Counted from the stretch's first letter, positions 44,767-57,010 are shown. The stretch: 64,000 nucleotides of DNA from Orobanche coerulescens (GCA_033398695.1 CM065815.1:143885001-143949000); one strand, 5' to 3'. Notes: generated by a model from the letters alone, not told the origin. Made by a program: numbers and translations.

Positions 44767-46226
44767 ATGTCCATCTCTTTTAACTAATGCATGCCTTAAG
44801 ACTATATTTAGTCTTCTCCTCCCAATATAATACTGTATCGACCATATTTTTACAAATATTTTTTTATATGTGCATCACATCTAGGTAGTTCCTAATCAAC
44901 AACTTACTCCAATAAGGTATAGCATAGAATATACTCTCGTGGGACTAGTAGTTACACATGTCGGGTCATTTGGGGGCTGCCACCACTATATCAAAATGGT
45001 TGCTCAACTGCCCATAATTGTACTCATTCAGCACGACCAGAATTTTATATCTAGTCCACTCTGGATCACCCATCTCTTCAATCCCATCAAATGATGCAGC
45101 ATCCGTATGCCATACGTGCATCTTCTCAAGTCAAAGACAGTTACGCACTCGGATAACCTTCTGGCAGTGATACCTTGCGCAATCTGCATTCAAGCACACT
45201 GGACATCCTATATATTCACTAATAACAGATCCAGACAGTATCTCGTATGCATGAAAATCACTAATGATACTGGTACACATAACAAGTAAGTAGCATCTCG
45301 TCCGAGTAACTGTCGTATGTAAGATGACCTTGCTAATGCGACAACATCAGCTCATCGATCAAAGGTCTCCGATACACATCAATATACTTCCCTGGATACC
45401 CATGATCCTGATACTAACAGAGTCAATATATTATATTATTTCTTCACGCACATCCATGAAAGAATATTGTAAGGAATCATTACCACCGATCATATACTAT
45501 TTGAAAGCTTCATGTTGCCAAAAGGATTGAATACATCAGATGCGAGCCCGATTCTTACATTTCGGACATCTGACGTGAACTGCCAAAAATCCCTATCTAT
45601 ATGCTTCCAAGCCTCTCCATCATAAGGGTGCATCATAGTATCCCCATCATGGATGCGAGGCTCGGTGTGCCATCTTATCGCCTTGGCTGTGTGAGGAGGC
45701 ATGAAAAGTTTCTTCAGTCTATACTTCAACAAGAAGTACCAAAGTACCTTCATAACATTCTCTTTTCCAGAAGTAGTGAGCTTATACCTCTCTGTGTCAC
45801 ACACTGTACATCTCTGTAGGTCTTCATTAGGTTTTTCCAAAATAAAGCACAATCATATATGTATAGTCTTGATGTACGATAGCCCAAGACCTTTCAGGAT
45901 ATGTCTCATTTTACTGTGATTACTAAGAAGATGATGACTTCTGCAAGCATTTTGCGCGTGACCTCCAAATATTTATCCACATATTTGATCGATGTTTTTT
46001 CCACCTTTACCCTCATAGTCTCTATGACACTATCAAGAACCGCCATCTGACACTCAGGGTAAAGAATGGTCTGCTAGAGCTGGATTCGCTTGTTGTATCT
46101 ATCACCAGAAGCAGTGTTAACCAGCATCGTTGTATAGGTTCGGTGGACTGGATAGTCAGCTATATGGTAATGTTGACCTTCAACTGGCAAGTCCCTCTCG
46201 TAACAACCAAATATGTAGTATCAATC
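44767..46226 (-). pseudogene. CACTA Tnp2-type transposase core
   Basis: On the minus strand an open stretch at 45852-45490 carries the Tnp2 hallmarks CTVCDTERYK, FMPPHTAKAIRWHTEPR, HPYDGEAWKHIDRDF and NVRIGLASDVFNPFGNM. Further on, in broken frames to 44767, are WPVILIPYNLPPWMC-like, ISDFHAYEILSG and CPVCL blocks. Multiple stops show it is inactive. LTR E cuts it at 46226. Confidence 0.88.
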
Positions 46227-46769
46227 TGTAATATCCGCAGTTTCGATTTTTCGGTAATTTTTTTTTTGGAGGAAGTACATTTTAGCAACTCTGTTTTGAT
46301 CGTTTCGTCATTCCGAGAATATTTAATTCTGCACTTTTTGTCATCCGAGTTCGTTTCGGTATTGTTTTGTTGAGTTCCGTGTTCTTAAACGGCTTTTCCG
46401 CACTTGAGTTCGATTCTTGCGAATCTCATCTGAAATTGTTGTTTCAAGTTTCTCGTAAGTTCATTTAATGTTATTATTCATGTTGCGAGCTTTGTATTGG
46501 TGTTTCGATCGTGTATCGTGTATTTCGGACGTTTTGGGCTATTTTCGTAATTTCCCAAAGTTTGGGGTAATTACTTTCCGTTGTCGAATTTCGAGCCTTC
46601 GGGTGGTCGGAATCATGTGTTATCTTAGCGCTGGATTCGTCTTTGTGAGTACTTCGTAACCGTATGTTCGATTCATATTTAGGTTCGGGTTTCGGCGTCG
46701 TCCAGGCCGTCGGAGTGGCCACGGCCGAGTCACGGCTGCACTTCTTGGAGCAGGGCCTGGCCTGGCCGA

Positions 46770-47051
46770 GTTACGGTCGTAAGATGCCAGTTACGGCCGT
46801 ACGTGCTTGGAAGACATGGCTGGACGAATGCCAATTACGGCCGTAAGGGCTGTCAGTTACGGCCGTACGGGTGCCAGGCAGTGTTCGGACGAATGCCGGT
46901 TACGGCCGTAAGGACATTCCGGGTATGGCCGTAAGTGCCGAGTTATGGCCGTAAGGCCCTGTCGGTTATGGCTGTAGGCGATCGGCAGGTACTGGGCGGA
47001 TTTTTACGAATGCCACTTACGGCCGTAAGGCCCTGCCGGTTACGGCCGTAA
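46770..47051. repeat. TTACGGCCGTAAG palindrome array in LTR E
   Basis: About 11 copies of the motif also used by LTR B, some decayed (TTATGGCCGTAA). The last copy ends 12 bases before the TATA box. Confidence 0.9.
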
Positions 47052-47063
47052 CCCTGTCGGCCA

Positions 47064-47069
47064 TATATA
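47064..47069 (+). promoter_or_regulatory. putative TATA box of LTR E
   Basis: CATATATAGG directly downstream of the palindrome array, as in LTRs A and B. Confidence 0.5.
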
Positions 47070-48016
47070 GGCAGTGACCGGCCAGACTTCATTTTTATCA
47101 CATTTCTTCACCCGGGTGGCGGCTGGCAAAGGGAAAATCGGCAAGTGGAGTTTTAGGTCGATTTCACTCGATTTCTAAGCGTTTTTGAGTATTCTCGTCG
47201 ATTATATCATCATCCAATCCATGTTCTTCGTCGAATCAAGGTATATTTCTTGATTTTCTTTCAAGTTGACTTTTTGGGGAATTTATTCTTGATTTCAATT
47301 CTAGTCCGATTTTGATGAATCGGTTGATGCTAGTGAACATTATTAATCATGTTCTATGGATTGTATATCCATATTTTCGATTCGTTCAACCCGATTGATG
47401 ATTCTTAGGTTCTTGAGGAACTTTGAACATTTAGTGTTCGATTAAATGTCTCAAAGAGTTTCTTTCGGTCGTTATGTTGATTTCGATTGATATTATGTTT
47501 TTTAATGAATTATATTTCATTCAAGGTTGTTCGAGTATTTGTGTTTATCGGAGGACGCCATTCGTTGTTCGTGGAAGGATTTCATCGCCTTCGATTGAGG
47601 CAAGTTTTATACTTGTACTAGTCAATGAGATTAATGTTATCATATATGTGTATGAATATGTTGTATCATTCCGAGACTTAGTCTCTTCATAAATTCATTG
47701 ATATCAGGGGATCGTTTGATACGATACTCTTCGGAAATTGTGCCAAATGTTTATTATCATTCATTAATGGCCGGTTCAAGATATTGGGATGCTCGTTGTT
47801 AATGTTATTGTCGATCGCCGGTTCACGGTATCGATGTATCGATTGTTGTTGTTAATATTGATGTCGATCTAAGACGTTATTGTAATCATTGTTATTAATG
47901 TTGGCGTCCTGTCATTCATGTTGTATTGGCCGATTGAAGGCATTGTCGTATTTCGTTCTCATCTTCGTCGTCGGTAGCCGATTAAAGGTGCCGAGGCATT
48001 CATTGTATCATTGTTA

Positions 48017-48400
48017 TCGATTGGCCATTATAAGGCAATCGAGGAGTTCAATCATTCATTGTATCATTGTTATCGATTGGCCGTTCTAAGGCAATCGAGG
48101 AGTTCAATCATTCATTGTATCATTGTTATCGATTGGCCGTTCTATGGCAATCGAGGAGTTCAATCATGCATTGTATCATTGTTATCGATTGGCCGTTCCA
48201 AGGCAATCGAGGTTCTCAATCATTCGTTGTATCATTGTTATCGATTGGCCGTTTTAAGGCAATCGAGATATTGAATCATCCGCTGCATCATTGTTATCGG
48301 TTGGCCATTTTAAGGCAATCGAGGTATTGAATTGGGGCTGTCGAGGATAGTTCTCATCTGTTGTGTTGTTGTTATCGATTGACCATTCTATGGTAATCGA
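48017..48400 (+). repeat. 56-bp tandem hairpin repeats in LTR E
   Basis: Exact 56-base period at 48017, 48073, 48129, 48185, 48241 and 48297, plus a diverged unit at 48375. Each has TCGATTGGCC, a 5-7 base loop, GGCAATCGA. In the last unit GACC pairs with GGT (TCGATTGACC / GGTAATCGA): a paired change. The repeats produce 87-codon ORFs in several frames that are not genes. Confidence 0.92.
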
Positions 48401-48656
48401 GGTATTGAATTGGGACCGCCGAGGACGGTGCCCATCCGTGAATCATCATTATCGTGTTGGCCGACTCAAGGTAGCACACTATCATTCTCGTGAATTCGGT
48501 AATCTTCGGATCGTTGCTGTTTGTGATTAATTATATTTTGGAGGCTAGTCTCGGCTAGTGCTCATTATGGGTAAGTTTGGGGCTTGAACCTTCACGGTTG
48601 GGTTTCCAACACCTACAATTCAGTAGGTCACGGCCATTGGATGGCCTAATTGTGAT

Positions 48657-48921
48657 ACGGCTTCGTGTCGTGGCTTCGGCCCTAATTGTGATACGGCTTC
48701 GTGCCGTGGCTTCGGCCCTAATTGTGATACGGCTTCATGTCGTGGCTTCAGCCCTAATTGTGATACGGCTTCGTGCCGTGGCTTCGGCCCTAATTGTGAT
48801 ACGGCTTCATGCCGTGGCTTCGGCCCTAATGGTGATATGGCTTCGTGCCGTGGCTTCGGCCCTAATTCTGATACGGCCTCGTGTCGTGGCTTCGGCCCTA
48901 ATCGATACAGCTTCGGGCTGT
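48657..48921 (+). repeat. 36-bp tandem hairpin repeats in LTR E
   Basis: About eight units of ACGGC, loop TTCGT, GCCGT, followed by GGCTTCGGCCCTAATTGTG. The last unit is ACAGC, TTCGG, GCTGT, a paired G-C to A-T change. The 119-codon ORF at 48577-48936 is only the repeat translated. Confidence 0.9.
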
Positions 48922-49680
48922 TTTGGCTTCATGTGATTGTGATATTTGACAACTTCGGATGAGTGGTTTTTAGGCCTTTGTGATTGTCTTGGTAATTTCA
49001 TTGGAGCCTTCGGGCATTTTGATTCATAATTAATTCAGTTCTGGTTTGGTTCATGTCGTGTAATTCATTGTGGTACTCTATAATTATGATTCGCTGTTGG
49101 GCATTTACGTTCTAACCTGTCGAACAGGTATTAATAGTATGCTGTGGGCATAGTGTTTCACGAATGCTCGGTTCTTACCTTGATTTGTGAACATCTTGTA
49201 TTATTATTATCATTGTACCGTTTCATTCTGCCTTTGGATGCATATCATGTTATACGTGTATTTGATGTTCATTATCTGGATGACTGACCCCATGGGGGCG
49301 GAACATGTTTTCATGTTTTAGGTGCTTGCGAGGAGAGAGTTGAGACACAAGGGCATGATGATGGTGATGAGGCATTCGAGCGATACTAGTCCGAGTTGTT
49401 CATGTTGGTCAGTCAGTTAGAGTGTTCTCCAGTTTGTCAGTCATTGTCATTATGTATTACCCGAGCAGATGCTCGTGGATGTTGTTGTACTTTACTTTTG
49501 GCCATGTAGGCCCATCGTTGTCGTTGAAATTCCTTATCGGAATATTGTGTCGGATATCATGGTAGGGACTATGATTTTCCCTTGTTTAATTTAATGTATT
49601 TTAGTGATGTTCGCCTGGTGGATCTCCTAGCGTGGGGTCCACGGCACTGTAATAACCCAATAGGATTTGGGGGTGTTACA

Positions 49681-50009
49681 CAATCAACTTTCATGTGAGA
49701 TCATTGAATGTGCTACTACTGTACTATCCATGATCCAGAAGAAGTAAATTTGATCTTTCACCTTTGTAATTGTAGCATGTGTATTTATCTCAAAACTCGT
49801 TTTTTTCAAGTGCTCACAAAAACATCAAGCGGGAAAATGTACATATTGCTGCGCCATTTATATTTATTGCACAGACAGTTATATTTATTGCACGGACAGT
49901 AATGTATTATGCTATCACTATCATGTACCTTCACAAATTGAATAAACCCTCTCAATCCATCTGTGACTCTTGGATCCCATTTTTGTAGGCTAATCCAACT
50001 TTTATCCAT
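49681..50009 (-). pseudogene. CACTA transposase N-terminus (Transpos_assoc-type)
   Basis: The minus-strand ATG at 50009 opens MDKSWISLQKWDPRVTDGL, then GFIQFV and a CPC...CLCN cysteine block, the usual start of plant CACTA transposase-associated domains. The frame closes at 49806. This fixes the 5' end of the transposase gene. Confidence 0.75.
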
Positions 50010-50389
50010 CTGAAAGTAAATAATAACAATATTAAAACACATAAATTTTTATATATCACAATATTACACATTGATGGTTTATAACAATCGGAGTTCTACC
50101 TATAATTAAATATCTCAATGAATATAATAACCATAGTTATTATCTTAACAATAATACATAAACAATATTCTAATCTTTATTACAATCCTCTCGATGAACA
50201 ATTAATATCTCAATGTAAGTAATTTAAATTAATGTTTAATAAATGTACCTTACATATAATTTTTTGAAGGATCAATGCAGCTAAAATTATTGTTTCTCCC
50301 TTTTTGTTATGTATTTTCTGAGTTAGGTGTAAATGGTTTGTTCTTGTTGTGGATTTTTTGAGTTTGGTGTAAATGAAGTATCATAAGTG
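50010..50389 (-). other. CACTA 5' non-coding region
   Basis: AT-rich sequence between the transposase start and the subterminal repeats; no gene or other structure recognised. Confidence 0.5.
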
Positions 50390-50745
50390 TGAGATGATGA
50401 TATTCTGTCTAAAAAGACGTTGGACTTTAGTTGATGAAGTGTCTTAAGTGTGAGATGGTGATATTCTGCCTAGAAAAGACGCAAGACTTTAGTCGGCGAC
50501 TGCCCATCGACTAAAGGGTTGTCGGCTATCGACTAAAGTGGTGCGGATGTCGGTTAAATACTAAAACTTTAGCCAACGATATTTACAATTTTAGTCAATA
50601 GGCTAAAGCATAATCATCGACTATACTACTTTAGCTAACGAGAACATAGCCGTCGGCCAAGACCGGGGACTTTAGCTGACGATGTTGGCAGGCCATTGGT
50701 TGTTCTCCAGTCGGTCGTCGATTAAAGTAGTTTCTTTGATTCCTA
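50390..50745. repeat. CACTA subterminal repeats
   Basis: At least ten copies of a CTTTAG(T/C)CGACG / CGACTAAAG word in both orientations, for example near 50430, 50488, 50510, 50530, 50570, 50630, 50670 and 50715. Such repeats are transposase-binding sites at CACTA ends. The outermost terminal repeat is too decayed to place exactly. Confidence 0.75.
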
Positions 50746-51078
50746 TCATTGTTCACTAGTTTTAGTTGATTGTCCATTTGTTTATTACTGAATGTTCATT
50801 ATTTTTAAATGAATGAATATTAACTTTTAAGAGCATATTCATGTTCTTCGATGTAAATTTAATGAATATTTATTACAAAATAATGAATATTTAAAATATA
50901 AAAGGTATTGCTTGTGAATGTGTGATGGAAATTAAAAAGTAAAAAGTAATTGTTTGATGTGATTTGAGATATTTAATTAAATCGCACTTCCAAAAGGATA
51001 CTTTTTTGGACCAAATGTTGACTTGGGAGCGACGAAGGGAATGAAAAATATGTCAAGGATATTAAGCATACAACAACC

Positions 51079-51123
<45 letters not shown>

Positions 51124-51167
51124 GGAGGATATATATTTTTTTTGATGATGCTCTACGTACTTTTAAT
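50746..51167. other. AT-rich intergenic sequence with (AAT)n microsatellite
   Basis: No gene seen. A perfect (AAT)n tract of about 14 units is at 51081-51122. A poly-T run follows at 51134-51144. Confidence 0.8.
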
Positions 51168-51522
51168 GTGAATATGGATATTGACTTTTTGAGTAACCCT
51201 AACGAGGTCGCTGCCCCCAAACTTATGAAGAAATTGGCAGATATATATTTCGATCGGGTTACCCAAACTGTTGAGTCCACATTCCATCTTTCCCCTCGAC
51301 AGATGGCGCTTTGGAGTTCATTAAAGGAAGATCATACTTCGGATTGGCTTAGGGTGGCTCCGATATCTGGACTGGGACAAACTATGAATGCCAGGGCCTA
51401 TCGTTGTGTGCTATGTTATCGGTTGGGTGTTCCTCTTTTCACTGTTCAGGTACCATGTTCAGCTTGTTCTAAGGTATTTTCTGGAGATATTTACGGGGAT
51501 CATGCTGTTTCGTGTGCCGGTA
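51168..51522 (+). pseudogene. fragment of a reverse-transcriptase-associated plant ORF
   Basis: Open for about 118 codons with VAAPKLMKKLADIYFDRV, MALWSSLKEDHTSDWLRVAP, GLGQTMNARAYRC and CSACSKVFSGDIYGDHAVSC. I recognise this as a conserved block that occurs downstream of LINE-type reverse transcriptases in many plant genomes; the assignment is from memory. The codons are undamaged, then at 51522/51523 the sequence switches to gypsy A LTR, so the ORF to 51611 is a chance fusion. Confidence 0.5.
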
Positions 51523-52497
51523 TTGTGAGGGTTTGGGTGATTTTCCAACCTCTAGTTGTTTACTCTCGTAATTTCGTGAATCGTAGGCGGGTTTCGGGAG
51601 TTTCTTCATGAGTTATGAGTATGGATTATTGATTATCATATCCCTTGTGAATCGTTTAGGTACCGGAAGTGCGTTTTTGGACCTACCGAACTCATACTCT
51701 TTTCCGTTCGATTTCTCGATGTCTCAAAGGCAAGTATATATTTATGATTTTACGTTCTCGACTTTGAAAGTAAGATATATGAATGGCATGATTATTTATA
51801 TCCACTCTGGGATGGGCCGACGGGTCCTCTGAGGGTTTCGTAGTCTCTAGTGTGATTCCATGGATAATATGAGTTAACCACTCTGAGACGGACCGACGGG
51901 TCCTCTGAGGGTTCCGTAGCCTCTGGTGCAGTTCCCGGTTGATCATGTATGTATTGATGTGATGCTATGAGATTTAGTTATTCCGGAATACTAGTCCTGA
52001 AATGATGAATTGATAGTTACTTTTACTTTATTGTCGAGGAGTATTGTATTTCATATTCGATATACTTGCACTAGCTATTCGATGGCTAACCCCTTTATAG
52101 GGAAAATACTTTTTATGTATTTCAGGTTCCAGGAGAGCGGACAGGCAGGTATCGGGTCGGCATGAAGATGATGGGCAAGCGTGATACTGTGTCTTGTTTC
52201 TGGTTATATTTTGTGTTTCTCCATTAAGTGTTGTTGTACTGGAATGGTTATTAAATACTCGAGTATTGTTTTTCAGTTTTCTTGATGTTCCGGCCTGTTT
52301 TTCCGAGGTATTAATTTTGTGTTGTGATGTATTGGATACATTGGATATGGTTTGAATACCCTTTGTATTGTCCTTCATTTCATTGTATTTGGACCTTCTC
52401 GGTCAATATTTATAGTTCCGTGTATGTTTAGCCTTGTGGGTCCCACGGCGAGGCTCACGGTGCTGTAATATACCCTGAATAACTTGGGGGTGTTACA
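51523..52497 (+). repeat. gypsy A 3' LTR, truncated, duplicate copy
   Basis: Corresponds to 17029-18000. The hairpin repeats at 51801-51925 are more complete here than in copy 1 (CCGACGGGTCC present in both units). The GTTGC duplication follows at 52498-52502. Confidence 0.93.
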
Positions 52498-52502
52498 GTT
52501 GC

Positions 52503-54336
52503 TATACAAGCACACTTCCTGGAAGATCAGTTTATTTAGGAAGGAGGCGCAGGTAGAAATATTTCTTTGGAAGAGATAAAAGAAATACCAAATGAGACAC
52601 CTGTGCAAGATATTAGAACCGAACCTTCTGAAATACAACACAACCTCGCAAGTCTAGTAGAATTTCTCAATTACCTGAGAGGTATGGCTATCTGCATCAA
52701 GAGGAACTGGGTGTCCATGATATGACAGAAAGTAGTCAAGAGAATGATCCTTCTACATACGACCAAGCGATGGTAGATGTTGACTCCGGCAAGTGGCAAG
52801 AAGCTATGGAAGCTGAGATAGACTCAATGCATGCTAATCAGGTCTGGACTTTAGTAGATCGTCCTAAAGGCATAGTGCCTATTGGAAACAAATGGATCTA
52901 TAAAAGAAAGACTGATGGAGATGGCAAGATTGATACCTATAAGGCCAGGCTTGTAGCAAAGGGTTATTCCCAAAGAGAAGAAATCGATTACTTCAAGACC
53001 TTGTCGCCTGTAGCTATGATTAAGTCTATTCGCATGATGCTTGCCATAGCAGCCCACTTAGATTATGAAATATGGCAAATGGATGTGAAAACGGTATTCC
53101 TAAATGGATTCCTCGAGGAGTAGATTTACATGGAACAGCCTAAGGGATTCATATCTAAAACCAATATTCCTAAAGTATGCAAACTTCAGCGTGCCATTTA
53201 TGGACTGAAGCAAGCTTCACAGAGTTGGAATCTTCGTTTTAACGAGACAGTCAAAGAGTTTGATTTTGTCCAAAATGAAGAGGAGCCCTGTATTTACAAG
53301 AAGGTTAGTGGGAGAAAAATTTCGTTCTTAGTACTATATGTAGATGACACTCTACTTATAGGAAACGACGTAGGAATGCTCAGTTCTGTGAAAGCTTGGC
53401 TTTCACATGAGTTCTCCATGAAAGACTTGGGAGAAGCTATCTATATTCCGGGTATTCGCCTCTACCGGGATAGAGCGAAAAGAATGTTAGGTCTTTCCCA
53501 AGCCCTCTACATAGAAAAGATCCTGAAGCGATTTATGATGGAAGATTCTAAAAGAGGGTTTCTACCTATGCAACATGGTGCAAAACTTTCCTTAGAGATG
53601 TGTCCTCAAAGTGAGGAAGACATAAAGGAAATGAGCAAGGTACCTTATGCTTCGGCAGTAGGTAGCCTCATGTACACTATGATTTGCACTAGACCGGACA
53701 TTGCCTATGCTGTGAGCGTAGTAAGTCAGTTTCAGTCAAATCCAGGGCAGGAACATTGGACTGCTGTAAAGAACATTCTTAAGTACCTATGGGAGACTAA
53801 AGAATTAGTTCTTACATACGGCGGTAGAGAACTTAGAGTGATGGGTTATACAGACTCGGATTTTTCGTGGGACATGGATGCTCAAATGTCCACATCAGGG
53901 TATATATTTGCTCTGAATGGTGGGCAGTTTCTTGGAGAAGTGCCAAGCAAAGTTCGACTGCTATCTCTACATGTCAAGCCGAATATCTGGCAGCCAAGGA
54001 GGCTGCTAAATAAGCTTTTTGGATTAAGAAGTTCACTAAGGAACTTCAAGTGGTTCCTAATGCAGAGAAGCCTGTAAAGCTGTTTTGTGACAACGATGGA
54101 GCTGTTGCATAGGCTAAAAGCCTAGGGCTCACCACAATACCAAACATATTGCGAGAAGATATCATTTTGTTAGAGAAATGGTTCAGTAATGGAATGTTAT
54201 AATGTAGAGAGTAGACATAGCAAATAATGTTGCTGATCCGCTTACCAAGCCATTATCTCAGAAGGTCTTAGAGAGACATCTAGAGAGTATGGGTATTAGA
54301 TATCACAGTGTGTGGCATTGAGTGCAAGTGGGAGAT
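52503..54336 (+). pseudogene. copia-1 RT-RNase H, duplicate copy
   Basis: Same structure as 18006-19840: ORF 52722-53123 ended by the shared TAG at 53121, then ORF 53130-54077. Here the RT catalytic box is intact, Y-V-D-D at 53337-53348. About eight residues differ from copy 1 over 450. The RNase H C-terminus reads AEKPVKLFCDNDGA across a frameshift and is closer to the family than in copy 1. Polypurine tract at 54326-54335. Confidence 0.93.
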
Positions 54337-56168
54337 TGTTAGGAATATGCCGTCGAATGCCACTCAGAGTATGAGAGAGTGAGAGCATTAATATTGTAAT
54401 TATGAATATTTAATAAGGCAATTATTATTTCTATATTATTATATATCACTGGCATTGTGATTTGGTATAGAGAATTATAGTCCTTGCATTTGAGAGCAAA
54501 CATTCTACTCCTTATGGAGATAAGGAGATAGGCACTGGAAGTGTTTAGAGCTCGAATGCTTAACTAGTTCGCAAGTCGATAAAACTTAATTGGGCATTAA
54601 GTTTAGCCAAGATTTGTGTAACATGTACTTTAACATGTAGAGTGTATGTCTTCACTAAGAGTTAGTGGGAGCACAAGTTATATGTATGCTAATGAGATTA
54701 GTATACTCGAACACGACTCACCTCGATTCGGTCACATGGATATCACTCAGGGTTTGTCAATGACTGAATCGAAAGGTTGTGATAGGTATACGTGGACCTT
54801 TGACTTGAGGTTTCAGTAGGAGATATGCTTGTGACATTAAGTTAGTCATTAGAGTAGTTCGATCCAATCGCCGGTAGGTGAGGTCAACCTCGAAATGCAA
54901 CTTAGTGGGCAAGTAGAAGTCTCTACTGAATACCAAGATAGAATTCTTTCTCCTGTTAGTGAGCAGGTAAATGTCCTATGCGATTAATGGCAAATGAGAT
55001 CATAAGTCTTTGGCCAAAGCAGTCAGAGCTAGTTGTATTTGATACACAAGAGCTCGGTGATCTCGGTTTGCATTAACAAATGCATAGAGTCAAGTTACAA
55101 TAGGGTTTGACTTTACCGTGACCCTAATACTTGAGAAATATGATTGAAGAGTTTATACATATACGGCATTCACGACATAATGGTTTTGGAATGATCATCT
55201 CATTCGTTCTTAGTTGGGTTACGGTACAAAGTACTAGACTGGCTAAGTGTTACCCGTACTCCTTGGTTCCTCCCATTGCCGACTAAGACGGACCTACAGA
55301 GTCGCGCACAAATATATTTGATGGATAAATATGTATTTACTATCTCTTCATTAATATTGGATATTAGATATCTAATTTGATTTATTTGATAAATCATGCG
55401 ATCTAGTGATTTGAACTTAATTACCGGGTGATTAATTTAATTCATAAATATATTATTATAATTTTGTATTTGATAAAATTAATTAATTGGATTAATTAAT
55501 TAAGGATAAACACATTTGGGATAAAACGAAATGTATTTAATGGACTAGACACGCGAACGTCCGGTACACGAGTCGAGTGGCTCGGCTCTTTTTCTCATCA
55601 AACAATGTAGCCCCCCTCCCCCAAACCCAATTTCCTTCCATGTGGTGTGTGTGGCGTGTTTAATTGTTTAATGGATTGCGGGCAAGTGGGTGAGATTTCA
55701 TATCTCATCATTTTGATCTCATCTCCATTATATAATGTAATGACTTATCATTATGTAAAGAGTAGAAAAAACACATATAGACACACCTCAAAAATCAGGC
55801 TGTTGGCCGTGAGCTAAGGTTGGGAGGGAGAAATCTTTATTTTATTTTTCTTGTTCATCTTAGAGAGAAAGAAAATGAAGAAGAAAAGAAAAGAAAATTA
55901 TTGTGTTGATTCCTAACCATATTCTTTGAGAACGAATTAACATAATATTTTTCCGATCAATATCCGATGCATGTGAAGTAGAGACATTCGGCATTTTCGG
56001 TGTTGGATCATTCAACAAGCTACAACGAATTGGATTCGTGTTCGTATCGGTAACCGGGAAAATGCTTGCTCGGATATTTTCTTCGAAGATTATATTATCA
56101 AAGGACTACGAGGGTAAGTATTCTTTGATTATCATCCTCATTATTTATATTTGTTTATACAATGCTTG
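54337..56168 (+). repeat. copia-1 3' LTR, truncated, duplicate copy
   Basis: Equivalent to 19841-21673, ending in GCTTG (56164-56168) where element B begins. Confidence 0.93.
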
Positions 56169-56699
56169 TGTAATATCCGTAATTTCAATTTCCGGTAATT
56201 TATTCTTTTTCGGCGGAAGTCCATTTTGACGACTCGCTCATGACCGTTTCGTCATTCTGAGAATGATTAATTATACACTTTTTGACATCCGAGTTCGTTT
56301 CGGTGTCGTTTTGTTGAGTTCCGTGCTTTTTAGCGACTTTTCCGTATTTGAGTTCGATTCTTGCGAATCTCGTTCTAAACTGCTGTTTTTAGTTTCTCGT
56401 AAGTCCGTTTAACTTTGTTAGACATGTTGTGAACTTCAGTTTGGTGTTTCGATCGCGTATCGTGTATTTCGGACGTTTTGGGCCATTTTTATAATTTCCC
56501 AAAGTTTGGGGTAATTACTTCCGTTGTCGAATTTCGAGCCTTTGGGTGGTCGGAATCTTGTGTTCTCTTGGTGCTCGGATTTGTCTTTGCGAGTAGGTCA
56601 TAACCGTACCTTCGATTTATATTCAGGTTCGGGTTTCGGGGTCGTCCGGGCCGTCGGAGTAGCCACGACCGAGTCGCGGCCGGAGCAGGTCCTGGCCTG

Positions 56700-57010
56700 G
56701 CCGAGTTACGGCCGTAAGGTGCCGGTTACAGCCGTAAGTGCTCGGCAGACATGGCTGGACGAATGCCGGTTATGGCCGTAAGTGCTCGGCAGACATGGCT
56801 GGACGAATGCCGGTTACGGCCGTATGGGTGCCAGGCAGTGTTCGGACGAATGCCGGTTACGGCCGTAAGGACCTGCCGGGTACGGCCGTAAGTGCCGAGT
56901 TACGGCCGTAAGGCCCTGTCGGTTACGGCCGTAAGCGATCGGCAAGCGCTGGGTGGATTTTGACGAATGCCGGTTACGGCCGTAAGGTCTCCCAGTTACG
57001 GCCGTAAGTG
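56700..57010. repeat. TTACGGCCGTAAG palindrome array, duplicate copy
   Basis: About 12 copies, most of them perfect palindromes, ending 22 bases before the TATA box. Confidence 0.92.

Larger units (their letters stand above)
46227..49680 (+). mobile_element. solo LTR E (3.45 kb) in the CACTA element
   Basis: TGTAATATCCGCAG to GGGGGTGTTACA, flanked by the exact 5-bp duplication CAATC (46222-46226 and 49681-49685). No internal region, so it is a solo LTR formed by LTR-LTR recombination. Its opening resembles LTRs B and D. It carries a GGCCGTAA array (46770-47051), a TATA box (47064-47069), 56-bp hairpin repeats (48017-48400) and 36-bp hairpin repeats (48657-48921). Confidence 0.92.
40127..50745 (-). 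mobile_element. CACTA (En/Spm) DNA transposon, minus strand, broken
   Basis: Transposase domains in the expected order on the minus strand: Transpos_assoc N-terminus (50009-49806), Tnp2/Transposase_21 (about 46000-44767), DUF4218-type domain (44585-44328 and 40931-40674). Subterminal repeats of the CTTTAGTCGACG/CTAAAG type fill 50390-50745 at its 5' end. The terminal CACTA itself is not clearly preserved and the left end is missing at the copia-1 boundary. LTR D and solo LTR E are inserted in it. Confidence 0.8.

Noticed and set aside
48011..48936. ORFs of 87, 87 and 119 codons with repeated peptides
   Set aside because: Translations of the 56-bp and 36-bp hairpin repeats in LTR E, on the strand and position of non-coding LTR sequence.
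51523..51946. ORFs continuing from the RT-associated fragment or inside LTR A
   Set aside because: Reading past 51522 enters the gypsy LTR; the fused protein is a by-product of the duplication junction.
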